From NCBI GenBank assembly GCA_006384855.1, contig VCJN01000960.1, positions 17,473-81,472 of the forward strand: 64,000 bases of DNA. Direction: 5' to 3'. Positions within the stretch are counted from its first letter, which is position 1. The number at the start of each line of letters is the position of its first letter. Source of the DNA: Tetraselmis striata (Eukaryota; Chlorophyta; Chlorodendrophyceae; Chlorodendrales; Chlorodendraceae). The position numbers and the translations under genes are program-made. The notes under the pieces were generated by a model. The model ran no database searches. It was not told where the DNA came from and was given only the letters and a program-made list of their open reading frames with translations. Of the stretch, positions 33,901 to 45,911 are shown piece by piece.

Positions 33901-36900
33901 CGGAGCCTTGCGATGCCTTTTGTAATACTTGTACGGACACTGCATCCCGTCCTTCACTAACGGATGTCGATGGGGAAATAAGAAAATTCGCCATTGGCAA
34001 ACTTTTAGCGGTAGTGCGATGGGCTTTCTTGTATGATGTATACCGCTGTCCGGTATGACTTTATCTGAAGTACGACGGGAAAAGGTGAATGCGAATGCTT
34101 TCTTACTGGGGAATTTCTTCGCGACCTGCCGGCACACGTAGATGCGCTTTCAGTTTATAGGGTGGCCTTTCACCTTTTCTTGGAGAGTGTGCCGTTACGC
34201 AGCAGTAAGCAGGCAAAAGCATGTGAACTGGTACCATGGGTAAGGAGTGGCACTGGGACGCACTGAACGTGCACGCGGGTGCAGGCGTACGCGCCCGGAC
34301 CGGGCTCCGGCATGGTGGACCTCGGCGGCGAGGACAGCTTCCACGTGGAGGTGGACGGCTCGGGCGTGCTGGACACCTCCATCAGCCGGGTGTACGGCGC
34401 GCCGGGGGAGGACTCCACCGTGGGCGCGGACGACCTGTCGTCCGACGGGGGCGGCAGCTCGCTGGCGCTGTCCCCCGTCTGGGAGGTGAGCCGCCTTTGT
34501 ACCCGAGCATCGACCATCTCTTTGAGTATCAAGTAGTCAGGGACTAAGGAAACTCGCAAGTGCCAGTCACTGCAAGCGTAAGACAAGGGCTCCAAGAATG
34601 CTAAACGAAAATCGAAATTGCAGGATACCTACGATAGCGCGAAGTGTAATTATGTTGTCGACTACTATGTTGAGTCGATTGAATACACTTATCCATTTAC
34701 TTTCTTTCTCGGTGTTTTAGTGCAATTGGCCCGGGGTGGCCTATCCTTTTGGTGTCTCACCCACTCACGCCAACCTCGTGTTGGTTTAGTTAGAGCCTTC
34801 CCTAGTAAGTAGACCTGAGTGACATGGGATTATAGGGAACTCGGTCTATATGTAGCTTTGATAACCTAATGACCCTACAGTGCCCCCCCCCCCCCCCCCC
34901 TTCCCCTCCTCAACACACACACACACACACTCCCACAACCACAAAACACTTTGTTGCCTGCAAAGCGGCGGGCTGATGCAGCACGCGGTGCCGCCGCCGC
35001 CGCCCACCCGCGGCTCCCCTTGCAGGTGCCGCGGTCGCCCCAGTTTGATCCCACCTTCACCAACGAGGTGTCCAACATCAAGCTGACGCCAGAGTACCTG
35101 GAGCCGCGGGTCGACGTCACGCAGCCGGCGCCCCCCGAGCAGCGGGAGCTGGACTTTGAGGCGCGCAGCGACGCACCATCAACTGCGAGCGGCATCTCGG
35201 AGGACATCCAGGTGCTTCTGGAGGGGGAATGGGGGGGCAAAAATAGATAGGGCTAGGGTTTAAGAGGTTTAGCCCTATCGGTGGCCCTAGTCCAAGCAAA
35301 GGGGTGGATCTCGGAGGGCATCCACGTGTTGCTTTGTGGGGGGGATAGGGTGTAGGTGGGCCAAAATTAGGGTTTAAGGATTTCTGCCCTATTTCATAAC
35401 CATAGTTCAAGCAAAGGGGTGCATATCAGAGGACATTGAGGTGCTGCTTTCTCAGTCTTTATTGGGGGCGGGGAGCTATGGTTTGGTGGTTTAGACCTAG
35501 TTCATAAACTCTCTGTTACGCAGAACGGGACATTCCGCTGGCTGTGGCTGTCCTAGGAGCCGCCGCTGACGCGGTGCTTCGGCGTGCAGGAGGTGCTGGA
35601 GGACTCGAGCCCTGGGGAGGAGGAGAATGGGAGCCCGCTTGCCGCAGCTGAGGGGGCAGCGCCCGAGGTGACCCCCCCGCCCCCCCCCCCCCCTCGCGTC
35701 ACCACCCCCTTCTTCTTACCCTTGTTTCATGCCCGGCGTCGCATCACCGCCACGTCGGGCAGACATGGGCCCCTCCGTCCAGGGCCGAAGCCCCCCACGC
35801 CAAGATTCAACCCTACGTTACTCTCCCGCCAGTATCCTGGCCTTTCCACGCGACTCCGTTGTAACTGTTTACGGGTGTCGACGCACCACTATGCGCCCTT
35901 GTTATAAGCCTCCAAGTGGGCTTGCGTGCAATCTATCGGACCGTTTGCTATAGTCCCGCTTTAGTTTAGTCTATATTGTACCTCTGGCAGGCAGAGCAGG
36001 TTCTTATTACTCGCAGTGTTCTCATTCCCGCGGCGGCACCCGAGTTTGTTTGCTCGTTTTTGCTGGGCGATGCTGGGCGGCGATCCACTTCTAGAGACGA
36101 CCTGTCAACCGCATGTCCTCAAGATGGCCCGTCACAACCCCCTGCCCCCAAGGACACTCATGCATCGCGTCATCACTGCCACCGGCCTCTGACGCCAATG
36201 CTCCCACCTGACCCACCTGGAGCCGCTGACCTCAACCTGCTGGCATGCCCCAGCTCGCACTTCCGAATGGCCAAAGCGCCGCCACGCCAGCGTTTGGCCC
36301 AGCCGCGCCGCATTGACTCCCACACATGCGGGCACGAGCACATGTGTGTTGCCTCTATCCGCACTGCTCTCTAGGCATGCGTTGCTCTCCATTATTGTTC
36401 GGTCAACTCTCTCTCCCTTATTGCTCTCCAGTGATGGATGTATTGCCCCCCTTGTGACAGGACGCAACACTCTCCGCCTAAGCGTACCGGCCGGCCAGCA
36501 CCGTATAGCGGAGCTCACTGTGCTTGCATGCGTGGCCGCCCCGCAGGACGGAAGCGATGGAGAGGCCGCACCGCATGGCGGCCCGCGGGCGCTGGAGCCG
36601 CATTACGACAGCGTGTCCGAGGGCTACGCCTCGGAGGGCGAGGGCGAGGGTGCGGAGGACGACGAGCCGTCCGGGGGCGCCTCCACGCCTGAGGCTGTCG
36701 GCGCTGATGAGCGCGAGGCGCGCGGTGTGTCAGCTGCGTCATGCGGGCCGCTGCATGGGGAGCAGCCAGCTCCTAGCTCTGGCGTGGAGCTCGTCCAAGG
36801 CAGCGCAAAGGAGGAAGAGGAGGAGGCCGAGGCGGAGCGGCGGCGGATGGAGGAGGAGGAAGCAGAGGCCGAACAGCTTCGACTTTTTGCTGAGGAGGAA

Positions 36901-39861
36901 GCAGCTGATGCCGAGAGGCAGCGCGCTGCGGAGGCGGAGGCGGAGACGGAGAAGCAACGTGTTGCTGCAGAGGAGGAAGCTGCTGAGGCGGAGCGGCTTC
37001 GGGTTGTCGCGGAAGAGGAGGCCGAGGCGGAGAGGCTTCGGATTGTTGCTGAAGAGGAGGGAGCCGAGCGCCTGCGTATTGAGGAGGCTGAAGCACAGCG
37101 GCTTGAGGTGGTTGCGCAGGAGGCGGCAGCTGAGGCGGAGCGGCAGCAGGCTGCCGCTCAAGAGGCAACAGCTGAAGCCGAGAGGCTCCGCGTGGCTGAA
37201 GAGGAAGCTGAGGCGGAGCGGCTGCGGATTCTTGCGGCGGAGGAGAAGGAGGCTGAGGCGGAGCAACAGCGCATCGCTGAAGAGGAGGCAAACGCAGAGC
37301 AGCTGCATATTGCGGAGGAGGCAGCTGAGGCGGAGCGGCTCCGATTGATTGCAGAAGAGGAGGCAGAGGCGGAGCGGCTGCGCATTGCGGAGGAGGAGGC
37401 AGAGGCGGAGCGGCAGCGCATTGCGGAGGAGGAGGCAGAGGCGGAGCGGCTGCGCATCGTGGAAGAGGAGGCGGAGGCGGAGCGGCAGCGCATCGTGGAA
37501 GAGGAGGCGGATGCGGAGCGGCTGCGCATTGCGGAGGAGGAGGCGGAGACGGAGCGGCTGCGCATCGTGGAAGAGGAGGCGGAGGCGGAGCGGCTGCGCA
37601 TCGTGGAAGAGGAAGCGGAGGCAGAGCGGCTGCGCATCGTGGAAGAGGAGGCGGAGGCGGAGCGGCAGCGCATTGCAGAGGAGGAGGCAGAGGCGGAGCA
37701 GCTTCGACTGGTTGCAGAAGAGGAGGCAGCCGAAGCGGAGCGGCAGCGCATTGCGGAGGAGGAGGCAGAGGCGGAGCGGCAACGCGTTGCGGAGGAGGAG
37801 GCGGAGGCGGAGCGGCTGCGCATCGTGGAAGAGGAGGCGGAGGCGGAGCGGCAGCGCATCGTGGAAGAGGAAGCGGAGGCAGAGCGCCTGCGCATTGCGG
37901 AGGAGGCTGAGGCGGAGCGGCTGCGCATTGCGGAGGAGGAGTCAGAGGCGGAGCAGCTTCGACTGGTTGCAGTAGAGGAGGCAGCTGAGGCGGAGCGGCT
38001 TCGACTTGTTGCGGAAGAGGAGGCTGAAGCAGAGAGGCAGCGCATCGTGGAGGAGGAAGCGGAGGCGGAAAGAATTCGGATTGAGGAGACGGAGGAGGCA
38101 GAGGCGGAGCGGCTGCGGATCCTTGAGGAGGAGGAAGCGGAGCGGCTTCGACTTGTTGCGGAGGAGAAGGCAGCCGAGGCGGGGCGGCTTCGGCTTGTTG
38201 CTGAAGAGGAGGCGGCTGAGGCGGAGCGGCAGCGCATCGCCGAAGAGGAGAAAGAGGCGGAGCGGCTGCGGACGGCCGCTGCGGAGGAGGCCGAGGCTGC
38301 CGCTCAGGGCTCCCAGAGGCGGCGAGGGCCGGGAGGAGCCCAGCCTTGAGGAGGAGTACCGCCACAAGAACCTCGACGTCTCCTCGTCTCTGGAAGTCTC
38401 GGGAGTGGCGTCCTCCTCGCCGGATGCGTCGGGCGGCGAGCCGCTGCAGTCGCTGGCGGAGGAGGCCGACGCGGAGTCTGCTCCCCTGAGGAGCGCAGAG
38501 CCGCCGCGCCTCACGCACGAGCTGCTCAACCCCGGGCAGCGGACGCCAGACGAGACGGCGGCGGCGGCCAAGCAGGCGGCAGCAGCGGCGGCTCCGGCGG
38601 CCGGCTTTGGGCACCGCTGGTCCGCCGCCAAGCTGGGCGGCGATGACTGCGGCGGCGACGGCATTTACGAGGAGTGCTACGAGGAGATGCTGGAGGAGGC
38701 GGCGGCGGACGACGACTCGGACGCCACGCCCGGCGGGGAGCCGCGGCCGCCCAGCCCCAAGACGGTGGCGCGCATGGAGGAGTGGTACGCCCTGAATGAG
38801 CGCTGCGAGAAGGTGCGCAGCCATCATACCCCCCCCCCCCCCCCCCCGGCCCGCCCCCACCACCCCCATCGCATGCCTGTTGCGCTCGGAATTCCCCGAC
38901 AGTGCAGCCGGTGCAAGACACACGACGCTTGCAATGTACATTGTAGACATGTGCCGGCATAATCTCGAGCGGTGCGGCGCTTGGTATGCCTATCTTCGTG
39001 ACGGACAGCTTTGTTGCTGGCACGATGCCCAGGCATGCTGTGGTGGGAGGTGTGTTGGTTTCGAATTGGATATACAGTCATTTGTGTGGGAGGGTGGAGA
39101 GAGCGCGTGCGGAGCATCGGGGTATGGCATGTAGTTGTCTGGCAGTGGTGACCATATCGGTACCCGAATTGAGGACCCACCCCCCCCCCCCCCCCCCCCG
39201 CCAACCACCACCACCACCACCCGGGTCCCTCAGGATTATTCCGGAGGCCGCGGAGGGCTGTAGCGCTTTTAGCATCCCACTGTCTTCAATATACTGCCAT
39301 AAATGCAACCGCCGCTAGTCATTCGTTCATTACTCGAGGTATGGTGCGTAACAAGCATGGTTGAACCCCCGACGAAGCGGACCTTGAAGTGGTGGCTAGG
39401 CTCGGGGGCATCACCCATGTGTGATCCGGACTGCAGCCCAATTATACTTATATGCATGAACACGCATGGATTTCCAATACATATAGAATATGTATGTAGA
39501 TACGTATATTTGTCCTACATGCTTAGAATAAGTCCTCCGCTGCCATCTGATTTCCTCCCTTCATTCTCGCAGCGCGAGGCGGAGGCCAAGACTGCTGCAC
39601 CAGGCCCGCCGCCCGGCTGGAAACCCCGGCCGCCGGACTCCCTGGAGGTGAGGCCGCCCGGGATGCTGGCGGATCCCTGGCTGGGCGTTGCGACGCTCCG
39701 TGCGGCCGCGGCGTGCGGCGCTGAGCTGAAGGCGCGCGCTGTGTCGCTCCCCGCCGCAGGAGGCGCTCACGGAGGCGCTCAAGCAGTTTTCGATGCTCGT
39801 GTTGCAGGAGCAGCCGGACGACGTCAAGCGCTTTGCCGCGCGGTGAGTCCACATTTATATC

Positions 39862-39928
<67 letters not shown>

Positions 39929-40335
39929 ATCGTACTAAGTTTATCCGGCGCCCTGCTGAGGACAATGACGGGCACGTCCTTGGCGGGGCATTGCCGATTT
40001 TATAACTGGGGCTACCCATTATGATTTGGTTCATTTAACTTTATTTACTGCCTCATGAGTGCCCACTTCAGAATCTTTTCTTTGATTGTCAGCTCAGCTT
40101 AATAATGATGACTTTTTTGTAACTGCAGTATAATTAAGAGCCTTACGTGGAGCTGTAAGTGGTTTAGGGGCAATTGGCAAAGCTGCCAAGCCCTTCAATT
40201 ACTGGTTTTATCATCATTGTGGTTATAAGGAACTACCTTACTGCCGGACCAGCGAGGATGGAATGATTACCTGAGGCCGCGCCGCGTGTCTGCAGGTACT
40301 TTGCGGAGGCCGCGCGCCGCCAAGGCAGCGCCTAG
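30969..40335 (+). CDS. Large acidic repeat protein with C-terminal RIIalpha docking domain, 5' end not found
   Basis: Exons joined in phase: 30969-31148, 31327-32569, 33214-33734, 34285-34485, 35026-35211, 35590-35667, 36547-38812, 39573-39647, 39760-39842 and 40296-40335 (TAG), about 1600 residues. Order of parts: a basic start (KARKSPGKIAGLVGRWEQL); acidic 46-residue repeats; a run of about 15 Glu; further acidic linkers; about 480 residues of 12-residue AEAERLRIVEEE-type repeats, likely a single charged helix; and the end LTEALKQFSMLVLQEQPDD then VKRFAARYF. That end matches the RIIalpha dimerisation/docking fold (as in PKA-RII and radial-spoke proteins), which binds amphipathic anchoring helices. 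A ciliary scaffold is a reasonable inference, not shown. The long exon needs a frame change near 38290-38330 with no intron signal: assembly error or pseudogene. Minus-strand proline-rich frames over this exon are shadows. Confidence 0.75.
31663..32259 (+). repeat. 138-bp coding minisatellite (46-residue repeat)
   Basis: Units start at 31663, 31801, 31939, 32077 and 32215, exactly 138 bp apart. Each encodes MTMSPLRGEEAGGRVGLEEQ followed by EGSIIDLESEEGELAAEDEA and EGGLAG. Four full units and a partial fifth. Confidence 0.95.
32593..32648 (+). repeat. Compound (C)n(CA)n tract in an intron
   Basis: Starts 23 nt after the donor GTGAGC at 32570, on the sense strand of the RIIalpha-domain gene. 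Confidence 0.9.
33244..33288 (+). repeat. (GAG)n triplet run encoding poly-Glu
   Basis: Near-pure GAG repeats, in frame, giving about 15 glutamates. Confidence 0.95.
34883..34932 (+). repeat. Compound (C)n(CA)n tract in an intron
   Basis: About 18 C's, TTCCCCTCCTCA, then CA repeats; sense strand, 94 nt before the acceptor at 35025. Confidence 0.9.
36820..38280 (+). repeat. 36-bp coding minisatellite (12-residue E/R helix repeat), about 40 units
   Basis: Units are variants of GTGGAAGAGGAGGCGGAGGC followed by GGAGCGGCTGCGCATC. The middle (37370-37960) is most regular; the ends are diverged and carry some 13-residue units. Confidence 0.9.
39862..39925. repeat. (AT)n microsatellite in an intron
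   Basis: About 60 bp of near-perfect AT repeats, 20 nt after the donor at 39843. Confidence 0.97.
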
Positions 40336-41645
40336 CAGCCTTCCGGCGCCGCGCTGCGCTCGAGGCACCGCTGCACTGGGAAGCCGGGGCGGAGCTAGAG
40401 AGGCGGCGAGGGGGGCAGCAGTGCGCGTGGCCATGGATGTATCGGACAGTGAAAATGCTGGTTTGAGAAAAGATCAGCTAACCTCGCTCCTTCCGATCCT
40501 ATTCCCGCATGTGGACCTGCCCTGTCTGCCAAAACCGATCGCCCGCTCAGTACTCGCTGCTCCATAGAGCTGTGGCAGCTCTGTCCCTAAGAGTTTGGAA
40601 AAGAACAGTGCACGATCATATGTGCGGTTGGGGTGCAAACCACTGAACGAGCAGCGAGGAAGTAGAATGGAGATGGTCCAGCTATCTAGTCCAATGGGGT
40701 CATTGCACAAACCACTACGGCTACGCAATCACCCCTCCTGCCATGTACTTGCCAGACGATGCAATGGGGTGCGTGAATAATATCTGTTCGGAGTCAGAAC
40801 CAGTAGCGCTTAACAATATAAATGAAGGAAAAAAGGCGCTTCCGTCCTAAAATTTCCCTTGCGGTCAACTACTTGCTCACACCCGGGGAACGATACGGTT
40901 GCGCAAACATCGCTTTGCGGCCCTCCGAGCGAACGTTCGATTGTGCGGCTCAAGTTCGCCAGGCGCCGCCGGCAGACACTTAAGCCCATGAGAGACAGAA
41001 ATGAGAGAAATCTCTATTGTTGCGAAACAGGAGGGGAGATGTGAATGTGTAATACAGTATGTGTTACATCATGTTGAGCCTACGGGTTCCGATGCGGTGA
41101 TAGGGACACTGCGAATAAGAAGCTGCGACGATGCCTACCAGAGGCAAAATGTAGACGAAACTATAGTGAAGTTATAGCGAATGCTCTTTTACGATGCATG
41201 CAAGCCCGACCTGAGACTACATAAAAAGACTAAAAGAGTTGTTACAGGTGCGTCGGCGCCCGTAGCAATTAACCCCTCCAGTCATGTTGGGCGATAGCGG
41301 GTCGTTTCCATTGACACAGCACACGGGAACGGGGGATATGCCCACTTCTTCTGGTTTAAACATGGACCATTCTAAATTCCCCTGAGATCACATGGAATCC
41401 GACACAAAAGAAATCCGACACAAGGGGGAAATCCGGCTGTAAAAGACATTTTGTTCGCAATGAAACGCAAATGTGCATGTTACTTATTCAATAGGGCGTG
41501 TCAAAAATCGAAACCGCTGCGCGGATTTATCACGGGCCGTGGCCTGAAAAAAAAGTGGGGTGATTTGCAAGGTCCGTGCGCTGTGGGTGCTTCCCCATCA
41601 ACCTGGCGCTGCCGCCAAGCCAGGTGTATCTTCTGGCCCGTGCCG
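40336..41645. other. Intergenic between convergent genes
   Basis: 3' flank of the RIIalpha-domain gene and of the minus-strand SET gene. Only short frames; no motif or RNA gene recognised. Confidence 0.6.
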
Positions 41646-43786
41646 CTACTCCAGCTCCAGCTCCTCGCGCCCCTGCCAGAAAGTGCGCCCATAATCCACC
41701 AGGAGCTCCTCCCCTGCGGGACAGAGCGGTCATTGTCGTCAGCGCTGAGCAGCCCGATACTTTGTTGGTGCCCAATGCACTCCAGGCACCGGCATGCGCT
41801 GCTGCCAGGCTTGCAACCGGCCAGCGAGACGCCTACCTGGCCGGATGTCGCGCGAAGCGTAGAACCAGATGCGCCCCTGGCGGCGGTCGTACCAGCGCAC
41901 GACATTGTTTCGCAGCCTGCCAGCAAGGAAGCAGGAAGGGAGAAAGGCAGCTCAGCGGCGCTGCGACTGGCCGCCGCATGGCGGATCGCTCTACCCCACC
42001 GCCATGACATATAAAATCGCGGTATCGTGGCAGCGATGACCGGGCCAGGCAGCCTCATGGCCAACCGGTGCTCAAATGCGCGCTAGTAGTAGTATGAACT
42101 ACATACCAATGCACACGCCCTGTGAGGCAGCGGGAAAGGCGCCGATGCGACTACGAGAATCCCTAGAAAACGCCTTCAATCGGAGTCGCATATCAGTACA
42201 CACACCACCTATGGGAACATTCTATGTGTTTTAATTCCGATGGTATATTAATCTTCTCGTATATCCATTCATTGAATCTAGACAAAATTCCGTGACTATT
42301 TGGTATATATTTGGCCTTCGGCAGGTAGGGCGACTCTCGTTTACTCGCGGTGTAACTGTCACCGCGCCTGCACCCATGCTTAAAGTGGATCACCCGTAGC
42401 ACATGCGTTGTTGCTGTAGTAGACCCTCAGCCCGATCCAACGCGGCCTCGTAAGACATGTGGGCCTGCGCTTGTCAATTTGACAACGTTCCGAGACAGTA
42501 AGCTCTCAGCTTGGAGTGAGGCGCCGCGCCGCCCGACCGGCGCGCCTCACCTGGAGTGGTTGACGTGGCCAGCGGTGAAGTCATTCCCCTGGGAGGCAAC
42601 GGCCGCGTCAATGACGCGCTCGGCATCCAGCATCATGCAGTAGTCCGACACGCCGTCCGGGTACCTGGACAGATCCGGCGGCCGGTCAGCGCTCGCTGAA
42701 CCGCACTGTGCCGCCCGAAATGCTGCCAGCATCGTCGGAAGGGGCTGACCCAGGATGAGAGTTGCCGGCTGTCAGTGACTGGCTGCGGTCGGCGGGGGCG
42801 GCTACCTCTGGAAGTACTCCACGTTGCTCAGCATGTCGCCTTCGTACTCGGTCAGCATCGTGTCCTTGGGGATCGCCGTCGTGGCAAAGGCGCCGCGCCC
42901 TGCGCCGAAACCCACAGCAGCAGCGCCCCATCATGGCAACAGCCGAGGAGACGATGGGGGTGGGGGGGGGTGGGAGAGGAAGGGATGCCATCTGCCGACT
43001 GAAGGCAGCCGGAATCGTGCCGCTGCTGACAGCAGCTCCAAATAAGCGACTCCTGCGTGCATCTCCTGAGAGCATCCGCATTTACTGACTGCTGCGACCA
43101 GCGTCTGTAGACTACTCCCGACTAGACAGGTCGATGCATCAGGCCACAAAACAACATATTTCCAGGATCCTGGGCATCTTTCTCCGCCCCTAACATTATC
43201 TACGCAGAGCATGTGTTAATGCTTGCATTGGTGCTGGAATACCGCACAACAGCAGGTGAAACCGCTAATCAAACTGTCATACTAAGTGCTTCTAAGTACA
43301 CAATTTATTGCACATGCGAAAAGATGGCTGCGTGGCGCAGACAGTGTATATCCATCGAGTTTTGGCGCGGCACAAAACGGATTTCAAGAGTAAACAAGCG
43401 GTTGCCTTTTGAGTCGGTATTCAGACGAACGAAAATATCATTGAGTTACAGCGGAATTTGAGAAAGTCCGCCTGGGCGGCCCTCCTAAATCTCTTTAGAA
43501 TATATACTTTCTTCCTGCCGCACCATGCCCATACTGCTGTGAGGTGTAGTGGTAATGATACCCATAGTTCAATGATACACTGCACCACACAAAAATATAC
43601 CTAACAGTATTGTGACACCAAGCGAGATGGATGCAATGCACGCCAATTTTGTGGAGTGGTGTAAAGCATGGGAAGCTTTTGCCCCTCCCCTCACTGCCTA
43701 CCTCGCGCATCGCCCGTCTGGCGCACCGCCACGTCTCCGGGCCGGATGGCCCCTCCGGAGGGCCGGACGCCCGGTTGCGCATACAT
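41646..43786 (-). CDS. Minimal SET-domain protein (lysine methyltransferase-like)
   Basis: Minus-strand exons, upstream first: 43786-43702, 42899-42806, 42664-42551, 41916-41837 and 41713-41646 (TAG), all in phase, 146 residues from ATG 43786. The product reads as a SET core: GRGAFATTAIPKDTMLTEYE (N-SET, AdoMet side), SDYCMMLDAERVIDAAV, AGHVNHSRLRNN (the NHS box; the usual next Cys is Arg), RIWFYASRDIRPGEELLVDYG (shown as RIWFYASRDIRPG and EELLVDYG; the YG/VDY catalytic tyrosine is present). No pre-SET or post-SET cysteines. Such short SET proteins may methylate histones or other proteins; the substrate is unknown. The first exon could begin further upstream (open to about 43870), so the start is the least certain point. 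Confidence 0.8.
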
Positions 43787-45057
43787 GCGCCCGCCGACGC
43801 ACTCAAGCGTTGCCAGCCGCCCAACCTGCACGGCACAGTCGCCCCCTGCGCGCCGCCAAGATGCATCTGTCAAGTCACCGCTTCACGCTGCTGCCGCTGC
43901 TCCGCTATGCCGGCCGGCTAGGCATCGAGAAGCGGTTGAGGATCTACCACAAAAGGGCTGCGCTCCCCGGCTGGGAGAGAAAATATAAACGCTACCCTTG
44001 GTTATGGTCCAGTACCGTCTGCTAAGAGAAGGTCGAAATGGGAGCACGAGAAGGCGCATGGTGGATTGTGCTTTGTCTGGGAGCGCGTTGTCAAGGCGAG
44101 GTATAGTTATATCAAGTGACGTGCGTCAAGTGCAAGCGCGGGGTCGGATTTTAATCATCACTAGTGCGGAATCTCCAGCTGCAGTATAATTTAGTTTATA
44201 TTGGATTATTCAAACGCCACAGTCATATGTAGTGTCAAGCACACGAGACCGCTGCGCTGCAGTATCTCGTTGGCCTCCGCTCTTGCCCCCTAAAATCAGA
44301 ATCACCCGGGGGCGTTTCCCTTTCAAGAGCGGCGAATAGATCGTAAGGCGACGATTGAACCCGCGCCAGGATCGGACGGCTCTGTAATTTGTGTCAGGAT
44401 TCCTTCACCGCGTGATGGAAATAGCAGTAGCAGTACAGTTAATCCCGTACTTGGTAGAACAAAGGGCTCTGGGTTATCTCGCGCCACTATAATAGCAATG
44501 CTTGCGTACTGCATTGAAATCCGACGCTGCACTTGGAATACTGTTGGGCCGAAAACTGGAGGAAATGAGATGACAAGCAGTCCATAATATCGTGTAGGAC
44601 AGCAATGAGGCGATATCATTCTGGTCCGGTTGTTTCCTATATGCCCCATGTAAACAAAGTTACGCATCAGCTTCATGCATATATCTTGAAGCTGAATTCA
44701 CCATTACGTTCCAAATTCTTTGTCTAGAGAGTGCGAAATGCACTAGCCTAACCTCTCTTTGCTATGGCAGTCAGCACAGTTGGAGCAGGAGGTGGCGGTA
44801 GCGGTGCAAGATGTGCCCAACGTGCACAAACGTGACATAGTGTGGATTGGGGCACCCGGCATGAGCGGCTGATCCCATTGCAATGCAGCCTCTTGACAGA
44901 CGGCACTGCCCTCTGACTTAAAATGAGGAAGAGGAGGGGGGGGGGGGGGGGGGGGAGAGATGCAAAGCTTCCATAACACTGATGATACCGGCATAGTAAC
45001 AACTGATTCCGTCGCACTGACAGCCTGAACATGGTCCCAAACGCTGCCTTGACATAC
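43787..45057. other. No established gene
   Basis: Upstream of the SET gene and downstream of the small membrane-protein gene. It contains a run of about 19 G's at 44936-44954 (C's on the minus strand). A plus-strand piece at 44773-44871 reads LEQEVAVAVQDVPNVHKRDI then VWIGAPGMSG and a stop, but it has no partner exon. Confidence 0.5.
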
Positions 45058-45494
45058 GCACCGAGTTGCGGCAGAGTGACGCCGCCTACCATTGCTGCGC
45101 CCGCAGATACGAGCATTGGCACCAGCCTGCATGGGGAGGGGGCGGGTGGCATGAGGGTGACCCGTCAGTCCGCCACTGGACGCGTTGCTTGCGTTGATCC
45201 CCCGGGTGAGTGCGCAGATTGGTCGGCAGACGCCGGGGGTCACCCCGGGGGAGGCTGCCCGGCGGTGTCACAGGAGTCCAGCGCGCCCAGCAGCGCCAAG
45301 CCCGTTCCCATGATGCCGACCGCGAACGCCAGACCTGTCTCCCTGCGCCCGTGGGGGGCGGCCCAGGTGAGAGAGGAGCGCGCCGCCATGGGTGCTGGGT
45401 CAGACAGTGCTGCTAGTCCAATGCGGTGGGGTGAGCAGGCGCGTACCTCACGCGCCGCCTCCTGTCCAGCTCTTCAGCCAGCTGCAGGTTCAAC
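45058..45494 (-). CDS. Small membrane protein with two hydrophobic helices, both ends incomplete
   Basis: Three minus-strand exons join with matching phase: 45494-45447, 45342-45244 and 45126-45058. They give LNLQLAEELDRRRRVRETG, then hydrophobic LAFAVGIMGTGLALLGALDS, a linker CDTAGQPPPG, then hydrophobic LVPMLVSAGAAMVGGVTLPQ. Two successive phase matches (ag/g, then gg/g) and the helix-like composition make chance unlikely. Family not recognised. A further upstream exon is possible at 45843-45768 (EVHLAATPDLAAAGTGSGMA), placed just after a (C)n(CA)n tract on the minus strand. The 3' exon after 45058 was not found. Confidence 0.5.
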
Positions 45495-45860
45495 CTGAGG
45501 CACATGTGGCCCGGCAGGCGTGTCATTGCTGGGCAGCATCGGTGGCGATGGCGAGCTCGGAGGGTGTGCGCTGCGGGACACCGTGCGGCTGGGCACATGA
45601 GCGCGGCCTTTGCGTCTGCTACTGTGCAGCCGCGGCCACGGGGAAACAGAGCTTCCCGGCAGGCTGGCGCCCACCTGTCCTCCGCCACGTGCCCATCTGC
45701 CTCCCCCCGGGCTGCCTCGCTGCCTCGCTCGCCCTGGCTGTTCTCGCCTTGGCTGCTGCCTTGTGCGGACTGAGCCGGCCGCCATCCCTGAGCCTGTTCC
45801 TGCCGCTGCCAAATCGGGCGTGGCCGCCAGGTGGACCTCCTGCCCCGGGTGAGCGGTAAC

Positions 45861-45911
45861 GTGTGCGTGTGTGTGTGTGGCGAGGGGGCCGCCAGGGGGG
45901 GGGGGGGGGTC
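45861..45911 (-). repeat. Compound (C)n(CA)n tract (minus strand)
   Basis: Seen on the plus strand as GTGTGTGTG, a GC-rich spacer, then about 16 G's. Orientation agrees with the minus-strand membrane-protein gene. Confidence 0.85.

Noticed and set aside
36739-38950. Minus-strand proline- and serine-rich frames of up to 725 codons
   Set aside because: Antisense shadows of the GAG/GCG-rich helix repeat; low complexity and no stop only because of the base composition.
39862-39925. AT-rich replication origin or matrix-attachment site
   Set aside because: A plain (AT)n microsatellite inside an intron explains it.
44773-44871. Plus-strand exon-like piece ending VWIGAPGMSG
   Set aside because: No acceptor-compatible upstream exon within 700 nt and no family recognised; kept only as a note.
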